NCBI GenBank assembly: GCA_910584685.1
Contig: CAJUAO010000014.1
Coordinates: forward strand, 1-64,000
Origin: an uncultured Lachnospiraceae bacterium
GTDB taxonomy: Bacteria > Bacillota > Clostridia > Lachnospirales > Lachnospiraceae
Direction of reading: 5' to 3'
Length of the DNA: 64,000 bases
The notes below the pieces were generated by a model. The model made no database searches and was not told the origin of the DNA. It saw only the letters and a list, made by a program, of their open reading frames with translations. A program made the translations under genes and the position numbers. Below are positions 7,928-16,765 of the stretch, piece by piece; within the stretch, counting starts at the first letter, position 1, and each line of letters starts with the position of its first letter.

Positions 7928-8537
7928 TCATTCTCCTCTTTATAACCTTTAGCCTTGTAAATTCTTCTCTCTCCTTTTCCTCCAATGCGTTGGAAATTGA
8001 TTTCGTAAGCTCCTCATATTTTGGTATGGTAATATTTTGAAGGGCGTTTGCCCGCTTTTGCGTTTTTTTCACGTTATAGGCAAGCCTGTAGGCAGAGTTT
8101 TCAATCTCGGTCAGCTCAAGGGAAAGCTCTTTTACTCTTTCAAACGCTACCCTTGCAGTATCAAGGCTTTCCGTGGAGCCATAGAAGGAATATGTTGGCT
8201 TTATCTCCTTTTCCTTCCTCCTTATAAGGGGTATCTCCACTCCCATTATACTTCTTGTCTTTATGGTTATGCCATCCTCTACAGGCACTGCTCCTGCCGC
8301 TCCCATTACATTGTTAATGCCGATATCTATGTTTGCCTTCTGCAGCGCCATATAGGCTGTCTCGTATGTCCTTAAAATGTCGTTTTGTATCTTGTCTGCT
8401 TTTTCTATTAAATCCATCAGCTCTTTTATAAGTATATTTCTCTTTTTATCCATCAGCTCATAGCCCTGTTTCGCCAACGCCAATGAATTTTTTGCAAGCA
8501 TAAGATTTCCCTTTGTAGGAAAGGAATTAGGGTCCAT
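7914..8537 (-). CDS. atpD: V-type ATP synthase subunit D
   Basis: This is the central-stalk rotor subunit of the A/V-type ATPase, which turns inside the A3B3 head. The product has 207 residues and is almost entirely helical. Its N-terminus (PTKGNLMLAKNSLALAKQGYE) matches the family pattern of Pro-Thr-x-x-x-Leu followed by Leu-Ala-x-x-Gly, and the C-terminal helix has the paired Asn/Lys pattern YNVKKTQKRANAL. I choose the ATG at 8537, 8 bases after AGGAGG; the GTG at 8546 overlaps the ribosome site. It lies 19 bases after atpB. Confidence 0.93.
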   Translation of the reverse strand: MDPNSFPTKGNLMLAKNSLALAKQGYELMDKKRNILIKELMDLIEKADKIQNDILRTYETAYMALQKANIDIGINNVMGAAGAVPVEDGITIKTRSIMGVEIPLIRRKEKEIKPTYSFYGSTESLDTARVAFERVKELSLELTEIENSAYRLAYNVKKTQKRANALQNITIPKYEELTKSISNALEEKEREEFTRLKVIKRRMNEAG

Positions 8538-8556
8538 CCATTCCACCTCCTTTTAT

Positions 8557-9945
8557 TTATGTTAAGGTGTCGTAATACTTCTCTATTATCTTCGTATCTA
8601 TCCTGTCAAGCTCCTCCTTAGGAAGTATATGCAAAAGCTTCCAGCCTAAGTTAAGAGTTGTTTCTATATCCCTGTTTTCGTATTCCGCCTGACCTACAAA
8701 CTGAGTCTCGAACGCCCTTCCAAATTCCAGATACTTCTTATCCGCAGGTGAAAGCTCATCCTCTCCGATAACCGACGCCAGCGCTCTCGCCTCTCCCACC
8801 TTGGCATAAGCGGAAAAGAGCTGGTTTGCCACATCCTGATGGTCCTCTCTTGTATAGCCCGCTCCGATACCGTCCTTCATAAGACGTGAAAGAGACGGAA
8901 GCACGTTTATCGGCGGATAAACCGACTGTCCGTGAAGGCTTCTGTCAAGAACTATCTGGCCCTCCGTAATATATCCTGTAAGGTCAGGTATAGGATGGGT
9001 AATATCATCATTGGGCATAGACAAAATAGGTATCTGCGTAACGGAGCCTTTAGAATTATTTACTATTCCTGCTCTCTCGTATATAGTGGCAAATTCAGAA
9101 TACAAATATCCCGGATAGCCCTTTCTGCTTGGAATCTCACCCTTTGAGGATGATACCTCCCTAAGGGCCTCCGCATAGGAGGTCATATCCGTAAGTATAA
9201 CAAGCACCTGCTTTCCGCACTCAAACGCCAGATATTCCGCTGTGGTCAGCGCTACCTTAGGAGTAATCAGCCTTTCTACAACAGGGTCATTTGCCAGATT
9301 CAAAAACATTACAACATGGTCAAGAACCCTGCTTTCCTCAAAGGTGCTTCTGAAAAATTCCGCCACGTCATACTTTACGCCCATTGCCGCAAACACTACT
9401 ACCAGCTCATCATCCGTATCGTCTCCCAAGGATGCCTGCTTAACTATCTGGGCTGCAAGCTGGTTATGAGGAAGTCCGTTTCCTGAGAATATAGGCAGCT
9501 TCTGGCCTCTTATAAGAGTAGTCAGTCCGTCTATGGCTGATATACCTGTCCTTATATAGTTTCTTGGATATTCTCTTGTAACAGGGTTTAACGGCTGCCC
9601 GTTTACATCCCTCTTTATATCAGATACCACAGGGCCCATATTATCTATAGGCTGGCCTATGCCGTTGAAGGTACGTCCAAGCATATCCTCCGACAGCGCT
9701 ATCTCCAGAGGATGACCCGTTAATCTTGTGTGTGTGTTGTTTAAGGACATGTTTTCAGTTCCCTCAAATACCTGTATAATAGCCTTGTCCTCATATATTT
9801 CAATTATACGTCCTATTTTTCTCTCTTTTCCGTTTATACCCTCTACAGTCAGCTCAACTATCTCATCATACATAGCGTCCTGAACGCCCTCCAAGGCTAT
9901 AAGAGGCCCGTTTATCTGACTCAATCCTAAATATGCTATTGACAT
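8557..9945 (-). CDS. atpB: V-type ATP synthase subunit B
   Basis: The non-catalytic nucleotide-site subunit of the V1/A1 head. The 462-residue length is typical. The N-terminal beta-barrel (GLSQINGPLIALEG) leads to a RecA-like core with the degenerate P-loop region GNGLPHNQLAAQI, which replaces Walker A as usual for B subunits. ITHPIPDLTGYITEGQI and a helical C-terminal domain follow. Start and ribosome site (GGAGGTAAAAGCAG) are clear. It is 13 bases downstream of atpA. Confidence 0.96.
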   Translation of the reverse strand: MSIAYLGLSQINGPLIALEGVQDAMYDEIVELTVEGINGKERKIGRIIEIYEDKAIIQVFEGTENMSLNNTHTRLTGHPLEIALSEDMLGRTFNGIGQPIDNMGPVVSDIKRDVNGQPLNPVTREYPRNYIRTGISAIDGLTTLIRGQKLPIFSGNGLPHNQLAAQIVKQASLGDDTDDELVVVFAAMGVKYDVAEFFRSTFEESRVLDHVVMFLNLANDPVVERLITPKVALTTAEYLAFECGKQVLVILTDMTSYAEALREVSSSKGEIPSRKGYPGYLYSEFATIYERAGIVNNSKGSVTQIPILSMPNDDITHPIPDLTGYITEGQIVLDRSLHGQSVYPPINVLPSLSRLMKDGIGAGYTREDHQDVANQLFSAYAKVGEARALASVIGEDELSPADKKYLEFGRAFETQFVGQAEYENRDIETTLNLGWKLLHILPKEELDRIDTKIIEKYYDTLT

Positions 9946-9958
9946 CTGCTTTTACCTC

Positions 9959-11722
9959 CTATCCGTTCAGCTCTATAATTCTGTCGTAAAACTTATCTAT
10001 ATCCTTCATATATTCGTCAAATAAATCCAGTCTGTCATTAGGCACATCATACTTTATTGCAATGACACGCTCAAATATATTGTCCTGCTTTAAAACCGAC
10101 ACAGGCATGCCCATTGCTACAAGGGCCTTGCTCTTAGTATTCAGATACAAAATTGTCTGCATCATTTTAAGCTGCTTTTCAAGAGATACGCATGTATCGT
10201 CCTTATGAAATGCATTCTGCTGCAAAAATCCCAGCCTTATAACCCTTGCTATCTCCAATGTAAGCTTCTGGTCGTCGGGAAGCACGTCGCTTCCTATAAG
10301 CTTTACTATCTCTATAAGGCTGCTTTCCTGATTAAGGATTGTAAGTATGTTGTTTCTGCAGGATACAAAATCCGCTCCTACGTTTTCATTATACCACGGA
10401 GCTAAGTCTGACAAGTATTCCGAATAGCTTGTAAGCCAGTGTATGGCTGGAAAATGTCTCGCATAAGCCAAGGATTTGTCAAGTCCCCAGAAGCATCTTA
10501 CAAAACGCTTTGTGTTCTGTGTTACCGGCTCTGAAAAATCGCCGCCCTGAGGGGATACGGCGCCTATGATAGACACTGAGCCTTCCGAATTATTGAGATT
10601 TCTAAAAAAGCCTGCCCTTTCATAAAAGGCTGACAGCTTACTTGCAAGATATGCAGGGAAGCCCTCCTCCGCCGGCATTTCCTCCAGACGTCCCGAAAGC
10701 TCTCTTAAGGCCTCCGCCCAGCGGGAGGTAGAATCCGCCATAATGGCAACGTGATATCCCATATCCCTGTAATACTCTGCCAGCGTTATACCTGTATATA
10801 TGCTTGCCTCCCTGGCGGCAACAGGCATGTTAGAGGTATTTGCTATAAGGACTGTCCTGTCCATAAGAGGATTTCCCGACTTTGGGTCAACAAGCTTTGA
10901 AAAATCCTCCAAAACCTGCGTCATTTCATTTCCACGCTCACCACAGCCTATATAGACGATAATATCCGCATCAGACCACTTTGCTATCTGGTGCTGTGTC
11001 ATTGTCTTTCCTGTGCCGAAGCCTCCCGGCACTGCCGCAGTTCCTCCCTTTGCTATAGGGAATAAGGTGTCAAGTATACGCTGTCCCGTAACAAGAGGCT
11101 TTGATGACGGAAACCTCTTAGCTGTAGGTCTTGGTACTCTTATAGGCCATTTTTGGGTAAGAGTAAGGTTAAGCTCCGTTCCGTCGTAGAGCTTTATCAC
11201 CGCAATAGTATCGTTTATGGTATACTGTCCGTCTGCGGCAGCCTTTACCACAACGCCCTCTGTATTTGGCGGAACCATAGACTTATGTACTATGGCCTTT
11301 GTCTCCTGTACCTCGGCTATAACAGTTCCCGGAAATACAGTCTGCCCTTCCTCTACAGTTACCTTTACATCCCATTTCTTTTCCGTATCAAGGGAATCTA
11401 CGCTGATACCCCTTGATATATATATTCCCGACTGCTCTGCTATCTGGCTTAAGGGTCTTTCTATACCGTCAAATATATTGTTAAGTATGCCCGGCGCCAA
11501 CGTGACAAATATAGCCCTGTCAGTTCCCTCTACCGCATCTCCCGGCTTAAGGCCGCTTGTCTCCTCATATACCTGTATGGTAGTCATGTCTGCCGTAAGG
11601 GTTATAACCTCGCCTACAAGCCTTTCCCTTCCTACATACACCATCTCACCCATAAGAAATTCTGTTCTGCCCTTTATATATACGATTGGTCCGTTTACAC
11701 CATATATAATTCCACTTTTCAT
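9959..11722 (-). CDS. atpA: V-type ATP synthase catalytic subunit A
   Basis: The catalytic subunit that hydrolyses or makes ATP. The 587 residues include the N-terminal barrel and the bulge domain that is specific to A subunits (about 115-190). The Walker A is GGFGTGKTMTQHQ (about 235) and the catalytic Glu region is CGERGNEM. ADSTSRWAEALRELSGRLEE and EGSVSIIGAVSPQGGDFSEP are A-subunit signatures. The ribosome site AGGAAAGACAGT precedes ATG at 11722. No disrupted motif is seen. Confidence 0.97.
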   Translation of the reverse strand: MKSGIIYGVNGPIVYIKGRTEFLMGEMVYVGRERLVGEVITLTADMTTIQVYEETSGLKPGDAVEGTDRAIFVTLAPGILNNIFDGIERPLSQIAEQSGIYISRGISVDSLDTEKKWDVKVTVEEGQTVFPGTVIAEVQETKAIVHKSMVPPNTEGVVVKAAADGQYTINDTIAVIKLYDGTELNLTLTQKWPIRVPRPTAKRFPSSKPLVTGQRILDTLFPIAKGGTAAVPGGFGTGKTMTQHQIAKWSDADIIVYIGCGERGNEMTQVLEDFSKLVDPKSGNPLMDRTVLIANTSNMPVAAREASIYTGITLAEYYRDMGYHVAIMADSTSRWAEALRELSGRLEEMPAEEGFPAYLASKLSAFYERAGFFRNLNNSEGSVSIIGAVSPQGGDFSEPVTQNTKRFVRCFWGLDKSLAYARHFPAIHWLTSYSEYLSDLAPWYNENVGADFVSCRNNILTILNQESSLIEIVKLIGSDVLPDDQKLTLEIARVIRLGFLQQNAFHKDDTCVSLEKQLKMMQTILYLNTKSKALVAMGMPVSVLKQDNIFERVIAIKYDVPNDRLDLFDEYMKDIDKFYDRIIELNG

Positions 11723-11765
11723 ACTGTCTTTCCTTTCTGATTTCCAATTTACGCCTGTGTATAAG

Positions 11766-12353
11766 CTACATGCCAGGCTCTATCAGATACGTTTCCTTCC
11801 AGTTGTCAAGCTTCGACTCAAAGGAATTATCTATAAGTATATTTTTCTTTGGAATTTCTGCTCTTATCCCTCCATAAAAGGTCCGTCCGTCCGCTATAAG
11901 CTGAACATTGCAGACCGCCTCAAGCTCCTCCTTCAGGCGTTCGTCCTTGGCGTCCAAAAATATGTGTATTTCCTCGCCTCTTGCCACTGCCACTGCCTCG
12001 TTTATCTGCTTTATAAGAAGCTTTTTATAATCCTCCGTTGTAAAATAGGATTCCATAAGGGTCTCAACCTCGGCAAGCAGCTTGTTTTTAAGCTCCTCCT
12101 GCTTATGGTTTATCTTTCTCCTTATGTGAAGCTGCTCTGTGGTATATTCCTTACTTGCCGTTCTCTTTATATTGTCAGCCTCAACCTTTTCCTCAAGCTT
12201 ATGCTTTTCTGCCCGCTCCTTCTTATGAGCCTCAAAGTATTTGTCCATACTTTGCTTATATTCCTCAAATGCCTCATTACATTCAGCTTCTGTACTTTCC
12301 AGTATAATACTGTTAAAATGGTGCAATTTTTCCTCAGTAGTCAAAACGGTCAC
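11766..12353 (-). CDS. atpE: V-type ATP synthase subunit E (peripheral stalk)
   Basis: The 195-residue product has a long charged coiled-coil first half (about 1-105) and a mixed alpha/beta C-terminal domain ending in GGIRAEIPKKNILIDNSFESK, the characteristic E-subunit end that holds the A/B head. It forms the peripheral stator with subunit G/H. The start may be GTG at 12353 or TTG at 12344; GAGGTG spacing slightly favours the TTG. Neighbours on both sides are V-ATPase genes. Confidence 0.88.
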   Translation of the reverse strand: MTVLTTEEKLHHFNSIILESTEAECNEAFEEYKQSMDKYFEAHKKERAEKHKLEEKVEADNIKRTASKEYTTEQLHIRRKINHKQEELKNKLLAEVETLMESYFTTEDYKKLLIKQINEAVAVARGEEIHIFLDAKDERLKEELEAVCNVQLIADGRTFYGGIRAEIPKKNILIDNSFESKLDNWKETYLIEPGM

Positions 12354-12376
12354 CTCGCCTTTCTATCCTAAATTCA

Positions 12377-12685
12377 TTAAAGCTTAACGCCTATAGCCTC
12401 ATTAATATACGCGGTAATAAAATCTGCCCTTCTTGTGCTTCCATGCCTGTCAGGAATTTCAAGAATAAGGGTATTTTTTAAATTTTCCTTTGCGTTTCCA
12501 ACCACATCAGGATATTTTTGCGTAAGGAGCTCCGTAATAAAAATAATACCTGTATCCTTATCCTTAGCGGCCCTGTTTATGGCGTCGGTAAGCTCGTCTC
12601 TCTCATGAACAACCTCGCCCTCAATTCCGGCCAGCCTCATGCCTGTGGCAGTATCCACATTATCGCTTATCAAATAGCTCTTCAT
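12377..12685 (-). CDS. atpF: V-type ATP synthase subunit F
   Basis: A 102-residue alternating alpha/beta protein of CheY-like fold, typical of subunit F, which binds subunit D in the rotor. The motif DNVDTATGMRLAGIEG near the start and IIFITELLTQKYPDVV in the middle match the family. The ribosome site is GAGAGG. It lies between the K and E genes in the operon. Confidence 0.92.
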   Translation of the reverse strand: MKSYLISDNVDTATGMRLAGIEGEVVHERDELTDAINRAAKDKDTGIIFITELLTQKYPDVVGNAKENLKNTLILEIPDRHGSTRRADFITAYINEAIGVKL

Positions 12686-12698
12686 ACCGGCGCCTCTC

Positions 12699-13130
12699 TT
12701 AAAGATTTCCTAATATCATAAAAGAAATAATCAATCCATAGAGAGCAACACCCTCTGCCAGTCCAAGGAATATAAGAGACTTACCAAATATGCTTCCGTC
12801 CTCACTGATAGCTCCAAGAGCCGCGCTGGCTGCGCTTGAAACGGCAATACCTCCGCCTATGCCTGAAAGACCAACAGCAAGGGCCGCGCCTATATATCCA
12901 AGACCTGTCGCAAGACCTGAGCCTGTATTGCTAACCTCTGCTGCAGTAGCAGTAGAGGCAAAGGCAAATATAACTCCTATAATTACGATTGCCGCATATG
13001 TGGCAATATTTACAAAAAGCGCCTTTTTGTAACGTCCCTTAGATTTCTCTCCCATAGCGTAAGCTCCAAACGGAACTGCAAAGCTAAGAATAAGTGCTGC
13101 TAAAAATATAATTCCAACTGTAAATGTCAT
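12699..13130 (-). CDS. atpK: V-type ATP synthase subunit K (membrane rotor ring)
   Basis: The 143-residue proteolipid has four membrane helices arranged as two hairpins (about residues 3-26, 40-62, 73-103 and 117-141). The ion-binding Glu is in the last helix (GLAEGVALYG); the second helix has no acidic residue, so each four-helix subunit would carry one ion site, as in the Enterococcus hirae Na+-ATPase. The Gly-rich third helix (GLSGIGGGIAVSSAASA) is typical. The ribosome site TAGGAGG is strong. Whether it carries Na+ or H+ cannot be settled by eye. Confidence 0.93.
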   Translation of the reverse strand: MTFTVGIIFLAALILSFAVPFGAYAMGEKSKGRYKKALFVNIATYAAIVIIGVIFAFASTATAAEVSNTGSGLATGLGYIGAALAVGLSGIGGGIAVSSAASAALGAISEDGSIFGKSLIFLGLAEGVALYGLIISFMILGNL

Positions 13131-13227
13131 TTTTTTATCCTCCTAAAAAATAAATATATATTAACACTCATGCATCCGCATACCCGGTCTGCACTGCTGC
13201 CCAAACAAAAATAATCGGTGCCCTAAA

Positions 13228-13259
13228 GCGGCGTCCTGCCGGCAGGCTAAGATTGCCGC
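13228..13259 (-). promoter_or_regulatory. Intercistronic hairpin between subunits I and K
   Basis: The minus strand reads GCGGC, then the 12-base palindrome CCTGCCGGCAGG, then GCCGC, at the stop of subunit I. It lies within an otherwise unusual 116-base gap ahead of the K ribosome site. In F-type operons such gaps help raise c-subunit yield; a similar role or an mRNA processing point is possible here. Confidence 0.4.
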
Positions 13260-15190
13260 TGTCCTTCGGCAGTTTTTCCATATGGCTTAAACTCTCTGCC
13301 TGTTCCCTTATAAAATCTGCTGAATATCTCATAGTACTCAAGACGAAGCACCTGAATACCCACTATAAGACCCTCCAGTCCGCAGACTATAATGTTTCCT
13401 ATAATAATAACTATAATATTGCCTGTACTGCCATTCTCTGCTCCCGCAAGCATAAGAACTACCTCCATCATGGCGGCGTGGCTCACTGCAAAGGCTCCCA
13501 CTCTGATAAAGGACAGTGTGTTAGAAAAATAGCTTAGCAAAACCTCAAACATTTCAAAAAATGTCTGTGTCGCAAACATTCCCACACCTCCGTCTATGGC
13601 CTTTTTCTTTTGAAGTTTATGGGTTATAGGCTCCTTTAAGGCTATAAGTATAAGGGGAACTACAAACATAACTATGAGTACTGCACCAGCAGGAAGGGTA
13701 TTTCCCGTCATAAACAATACCACCGTCATTACTATTGCAGCATAAAATACAAGTCCTGCCACACCGTTGGCATCAAGCCATTTTCCCTCGGTATCCCTTG
13801 CCCTGAAGGCATTTATAATATGCATTATCATGGCTATTACAATGATACCCATGCCGAACGCAACCGCAACAACAAAGACCGTATTTAACCTTCCCACAAA
13901 GGGAAGATTGCTCATAGCCTTTGACGGACTCAGCCACAGATGATGAAGAATGTCCTCAAAGCCAAATAAGCTTCCATACAAAAATCCGAATATAGTTGAA
14001 AAGAAGCCTGCGGATGCTATAATTGCCGCCAAATCCATATGCTTAACCTTATACAGGACAAAGCCTCCTATTAAAAGACACAAGCCCTGTCCCACATCGC
14101 CAAACATAGCTCCAAATATAAACGCATAGGTAATTGCCACAAATATGGTAGGGTCTATCTCGTTATATGCCGGCATGCCATACATTTTTATAAACATTTC
14201 AAAAGGCTTTACCAGCTTTGGATTTTTAAGCTTTGTCGGCGGCGTGCTTTCTGTAGATTCATTTTTTCCGTCAACTATGCACATAGTATCCTTTTCATTT
14301 TTTTCTATTTCCCTGCTCATTTTCAGGGCGTCGCCTGCCGCCATCCAGCCGCAGATAATAAAATATGCAAGCCCATCCTCCTTTGTACACGCCGCATATT
14401 TTCTTATATCAAAGTTTCTTATGCTTCTGTTAAGAGACGCATAGGCTTCGTAAAATTTCTCCCTGTTTTTATCAAGCTCCTTCTTAAGAAGCAGGTTTTC
14501 TCCGTCCAGCGCCTTCTCAAGCTCGCTTATTCTTACCTTATAATCGCTTATAGCCTCGTCCGGCGTACCGTGGACGTCGCTAGCTATAAAGGTTCTTTCA
14601 AAATGAAGTGATGTATATGCGGCGTCTACGCTTTCCTTGTCCCTGAGGGCGGCAAAATATATTCCGTATACATACTTTTCATTTTCCATTGCCTTTACAA
14701 AAACTGATTTTATATCCTCGTTTACATAATCCGTAAACTTTACGAAATTGTCCTTTGGTATGCGTCCAAATCTGAAGCATATGTTTTTAAAATCAAGTAT
14801 CTCGTCTATGTCGTAATTGACATTTGAAAAAGGCTCTACCTTTACAAGCTTATCCCTAAGCTCTAAAAGCTCTGTCTCATATTTTCTGATATTTTCCTCT
14901 ATTTCCTTATAGCTTTTGTAAAGCTTCCTTATAAAAGCCACGCTCTCGTCTATGCCCATGGTAACGCTTTCCTTTTCCTCACGTCCCATTGCGTCTGCAA
15001 GCTCCTCGGCACATGACGCATACTCCTTGTAGGGATTTGCATCTGTGTAGGGATACAGAGTATTTACGGATTTTAACTCAGACGGAGCATACTCAAGATG
15101 AATCTCATATTTTGAAAGGTATTTTTCCACGATATCATCTATATTTTCTCTCGGTCCTGCTATGTTGACAAAATTCATTTTTTCAATCAA
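13247..15190 (-). CDS. atpI: V-type ATP synthase subunit I (membrane stator, a-like)
   Basis: The stator that forms the ion half-channels with the K ring. The N-terminal cytoplasmic half (about 1-330) contains coiled coils; the C-terminal half has 7-8 membrane helices. The family signature GAMFGDVGQGLCL (about 375) and the essential Arg region LSYFSNTLSFIRVGAFAVSH are present. The start is TTG at 15190, supported by AGGAGG 8 bases upstream and by the family N-terminus MIEKMNFVNIAG. The 647-residue length is normal. Confidence 0.95.
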   Translation of the reverse strand: MIEKMNFVNIAGPRENIDDIVEKYLSKYEIHLEYAPSELKSVNTLYPYTDANPYKEYASCAEELADAMGREEKESVTMGIDESVAFIRKLYKSYKEIEENIRKYETELLELRDKLVKVEPFSNVNYDIDEILDFKNICFRFGRIPKDNFVKFTDYVNEDIKSVFVKAMENEKYVYGIYFAALRDKESVDAAYTSLHFERTFIASDVHGTPDEAISDYKVRISELEKALDGENLLLKKELDKNREKFYEAYASLNRSIRNFDIRKYAACTKEDGLAYFIICGWMAAGDALKMSREIEKNEKDTMCIVDGKNESTESTPPTKLKNPKLVKPFEMFIKMYGMPAYNEIDPTIFVAITYAFIFGAMFGDVGQGLCLLIGGFVLYKVKHMDLAAIIASAGFFSTIFGFLYGSLFGFEDILHHLWLSPSKAMSNLPFVGRLNTVFVVAVAFGMGIIVIAMIMHIINAFRARDTEGKWLDANGVAGLVFYAAIVMTVVLFMTGNTLPAGAVLIVMFVVPLILIALKEPITHKLQKKKAIDGGVGMFATQTFFEMFEVLLSYFSNTLSFIRVGAFAVSHAAMMEVVLMLAGAENGSTGNIIVIIIGNIIVCGLEGLIVGIQVLRLEYYEIFSRFYKGTGREFKPYGKTAEGQRQS

Positions 15191-15210
15191 TCGTCACACC
15201 TCCTGTCAAT

Positions 15211-16251
15211 CTATCGCACAGCCTTCGCTGTCTCTTCCTTTGAATATCCATATCTTATACATTCCACTATACTTATAAGCCTGCTTATTTCCTTGCTCTT
15301 GTCATGGAGATATCCGCTCATAACCGCCATGGAATACGGCTCCAGCCTGTAATATTTCTCATAGACCTTTCCGGTAAGCTTTCTTATCTGCCTGTCTAAC
15401 TCCATTTTTTTAAAGGTATCAGGCGTAAAATGCCTGCCGTAGGGCGTCCTTCCGATTTCTCCTATAAGCTCATGTATGTCGGCAGTCTCTATAAGCCTGA
15501 GCATCTGCGGTTTTTTTATTCTGTGGTATATAGGTATTATCATGGCTGCCACCTCGCTTTGAGTCATTCCATAGAAGGTTTTCGCCCTGTATATCCATGT
15601 AAGGTTAAGCATATCCACCTCTGTCCCCACAGTATCCGTAAAGCTTTTAAGCTCCTCATTACTAAAGCTTACTCTTCTTTTCTTCCATATATATTTAAAA
15701 TAAAACATATCAAGAGCAAGCTCAAGGTCATAAAGCTCTGCCTTTCCCGCATCCATCGTCATCTTCAAAGGCTCGTAATATATGGTTCCCTCTAAAAGCC
15801 TTATCTTTTCCTCAATGGAGGACGCTTCGCCAAGTCTGCCAAAAGGAACCTTTGAATACTTATTTATAAATCCCTCAATATAGCTCCTCTCATTTTGCGT
15901 CATATATTCCGCCGAGGTATTTCGCAGGGATTTTTTTATAAGCTCTGTCTCATAGCTTAAAAAAAACAGCTTAAGATATTTTCTCTGTGAAAGATTAGAG
16001 AACTTATACAGCTTTGTAAAATCCCTGTACCCGGAATATTTAATGGCATACTCCAGAGTTTCCCTATGAATATCTGCGCTGTCGGTATCCTCCAGTATAT
16101 ATCTGTAATCATCCCGCTCCTTTAAAATCTGCGCAACCTCTGACACTGTACTGCACTCCATAATAAGCTCATATTCCGATGCTGAAAGAAGTCTGCTCCT
16201 CATAGCCTTTACCTTTGTGGTAAGTCCGCTATATTTTTTCAAACTGCCCAT
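15211..16251 (-). CDS. atpC: V-type ATP synthase subunit C
   Basis: Subunit C (d-like) sockets the rotor stalk onto the K ring. The product has 346 residues and is almost wholly helical with three related helical bundles. Features include a YSGLTTKVKAMRSRLLS start, a central DLELALDMFYFKYIWK and a C-terminal ECIRYGYSKEETAK, consistent with the V-ATPase C/AC39 family. Weak sequence conservation is normal for this family; operon position makes the call safe. Confidence 0.88.
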   Translation of the reverse strand: MGSLKKYSGLTTKVKAMRSRLLSASEYELIMECSTVSEVAQILKERDDYRYILEDTDSADIHRETLEYAIKYSGYRDFTKLYKFSNLSQRKYLKLFFLSYETELIKKSLRNTSAEYMTQNERSYIEGFINKYSKVPFGRLGEASSIEEKIRLLEGTIYYEPLKMTMDAGKAELYDLELALDMFYFKYIWKKRRVSFSNEELKSFTDTVGTEVDMLNLTWIYRAKTFYGMTQSEVAAMIIPIYHRIKKPQMLRLIETADIHELIGEIGRTPYGRHFTPDTFKKMELDRQIRKLTGKVYEKYYRLEPYSMAVMSGYLHDKSKEISRLISIVECIRYGYSKEETAKAVR

Positions 16252-16261
16252 ATAGTAAACC

Positions 16262-16597
16262 TCACTCCCTTAACATCTGCCCGAATATTTTTTTTGCAAG
16301 CTCCGTATGATGCTTCTCATATACCTCGTCAAGCCTGCCTACCTCTACCGCCATATCTGCCCTCATCTTCTGCATGGCTTCCTTCTTTTCATTTTCAAGC
16401 CTTTCCTTAAGCTCTTCCATGCTTTTCTGATGTTTTATTTCAAGCTCCTCGTCAAATATTTTAATTTTATCCTCAATCTCCTTAGCATATGCGGATTTCT
16501 TCTGCTCCGTATCATTTTTTATGCCTTCAGCGGATTTTTCAATTTTGGATAATGAAGCGATAACCTGATTTACCCTGCTTCTTTCCATCCTGACCAT
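16262..16597 (-). CDS. V-type ATP synthase subunit G/H-like coiled coil
   Basis: The first gene of the V-ATPase operon encodes a 111-residue coiled coil rich in Glu and Lys (VNQVIASLSKIEKSAEGI start). It matches the size and position of subunit G (also called H), which pairs with subunit E in the peripheral stalk. AAGGAGG lies only 3 bases before the ATG at 16597, so the ATG at 16588 may be the true start. The assignment rests on coiled-coil character and operon place. Confidence 0.75.
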   Translation of the reverse strand: MVRMERSRVNQVIASLSKIEKSAEGIKNDTEQKKSAYAKEIEDKIKIFDEELEIKHQKSMEELKERLENEKKEAMQKMRADMAVEVGRLDEVYEKHHTELAKKIFGQMLRE

Positions 16598-16695
16598 ACA
16601 CCTCCTTTGATTTATATCTTTAGCTATGTTTCTAATGTTACTACTTTTTTTATGAAAAATAAAGAGAATTTTTACTTTTTTTATTTGTACCCCTA

Positions 16696-16704
16696 TGCTA
16701 TAAT
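16696..16704 (+). promoter_or_regulatory. Extended -10 promoter element for trmB
   Basis: TGCTATAAT is a perfect extended -10 (TGnTATAAT). No good -35 is spaced correctly, as expected for extended -10 promoters. It lies 62 bases upstream of the trmB start. Confidence 0.55.
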
Positions 16705-16765
16705 ATTTTAGTTAATGCAAACAGCCATGACTAGCGCTGTATAACGGCAACGAAGGGATAATAGT

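Noticed and set aside
11217..12371. 384-codon plus-strand ORF antisense to atpA/atpE
   Set aside because: It is a shadow of two well-conserved V-ATPase genes; composition and lack of a start signal argue against a gene.
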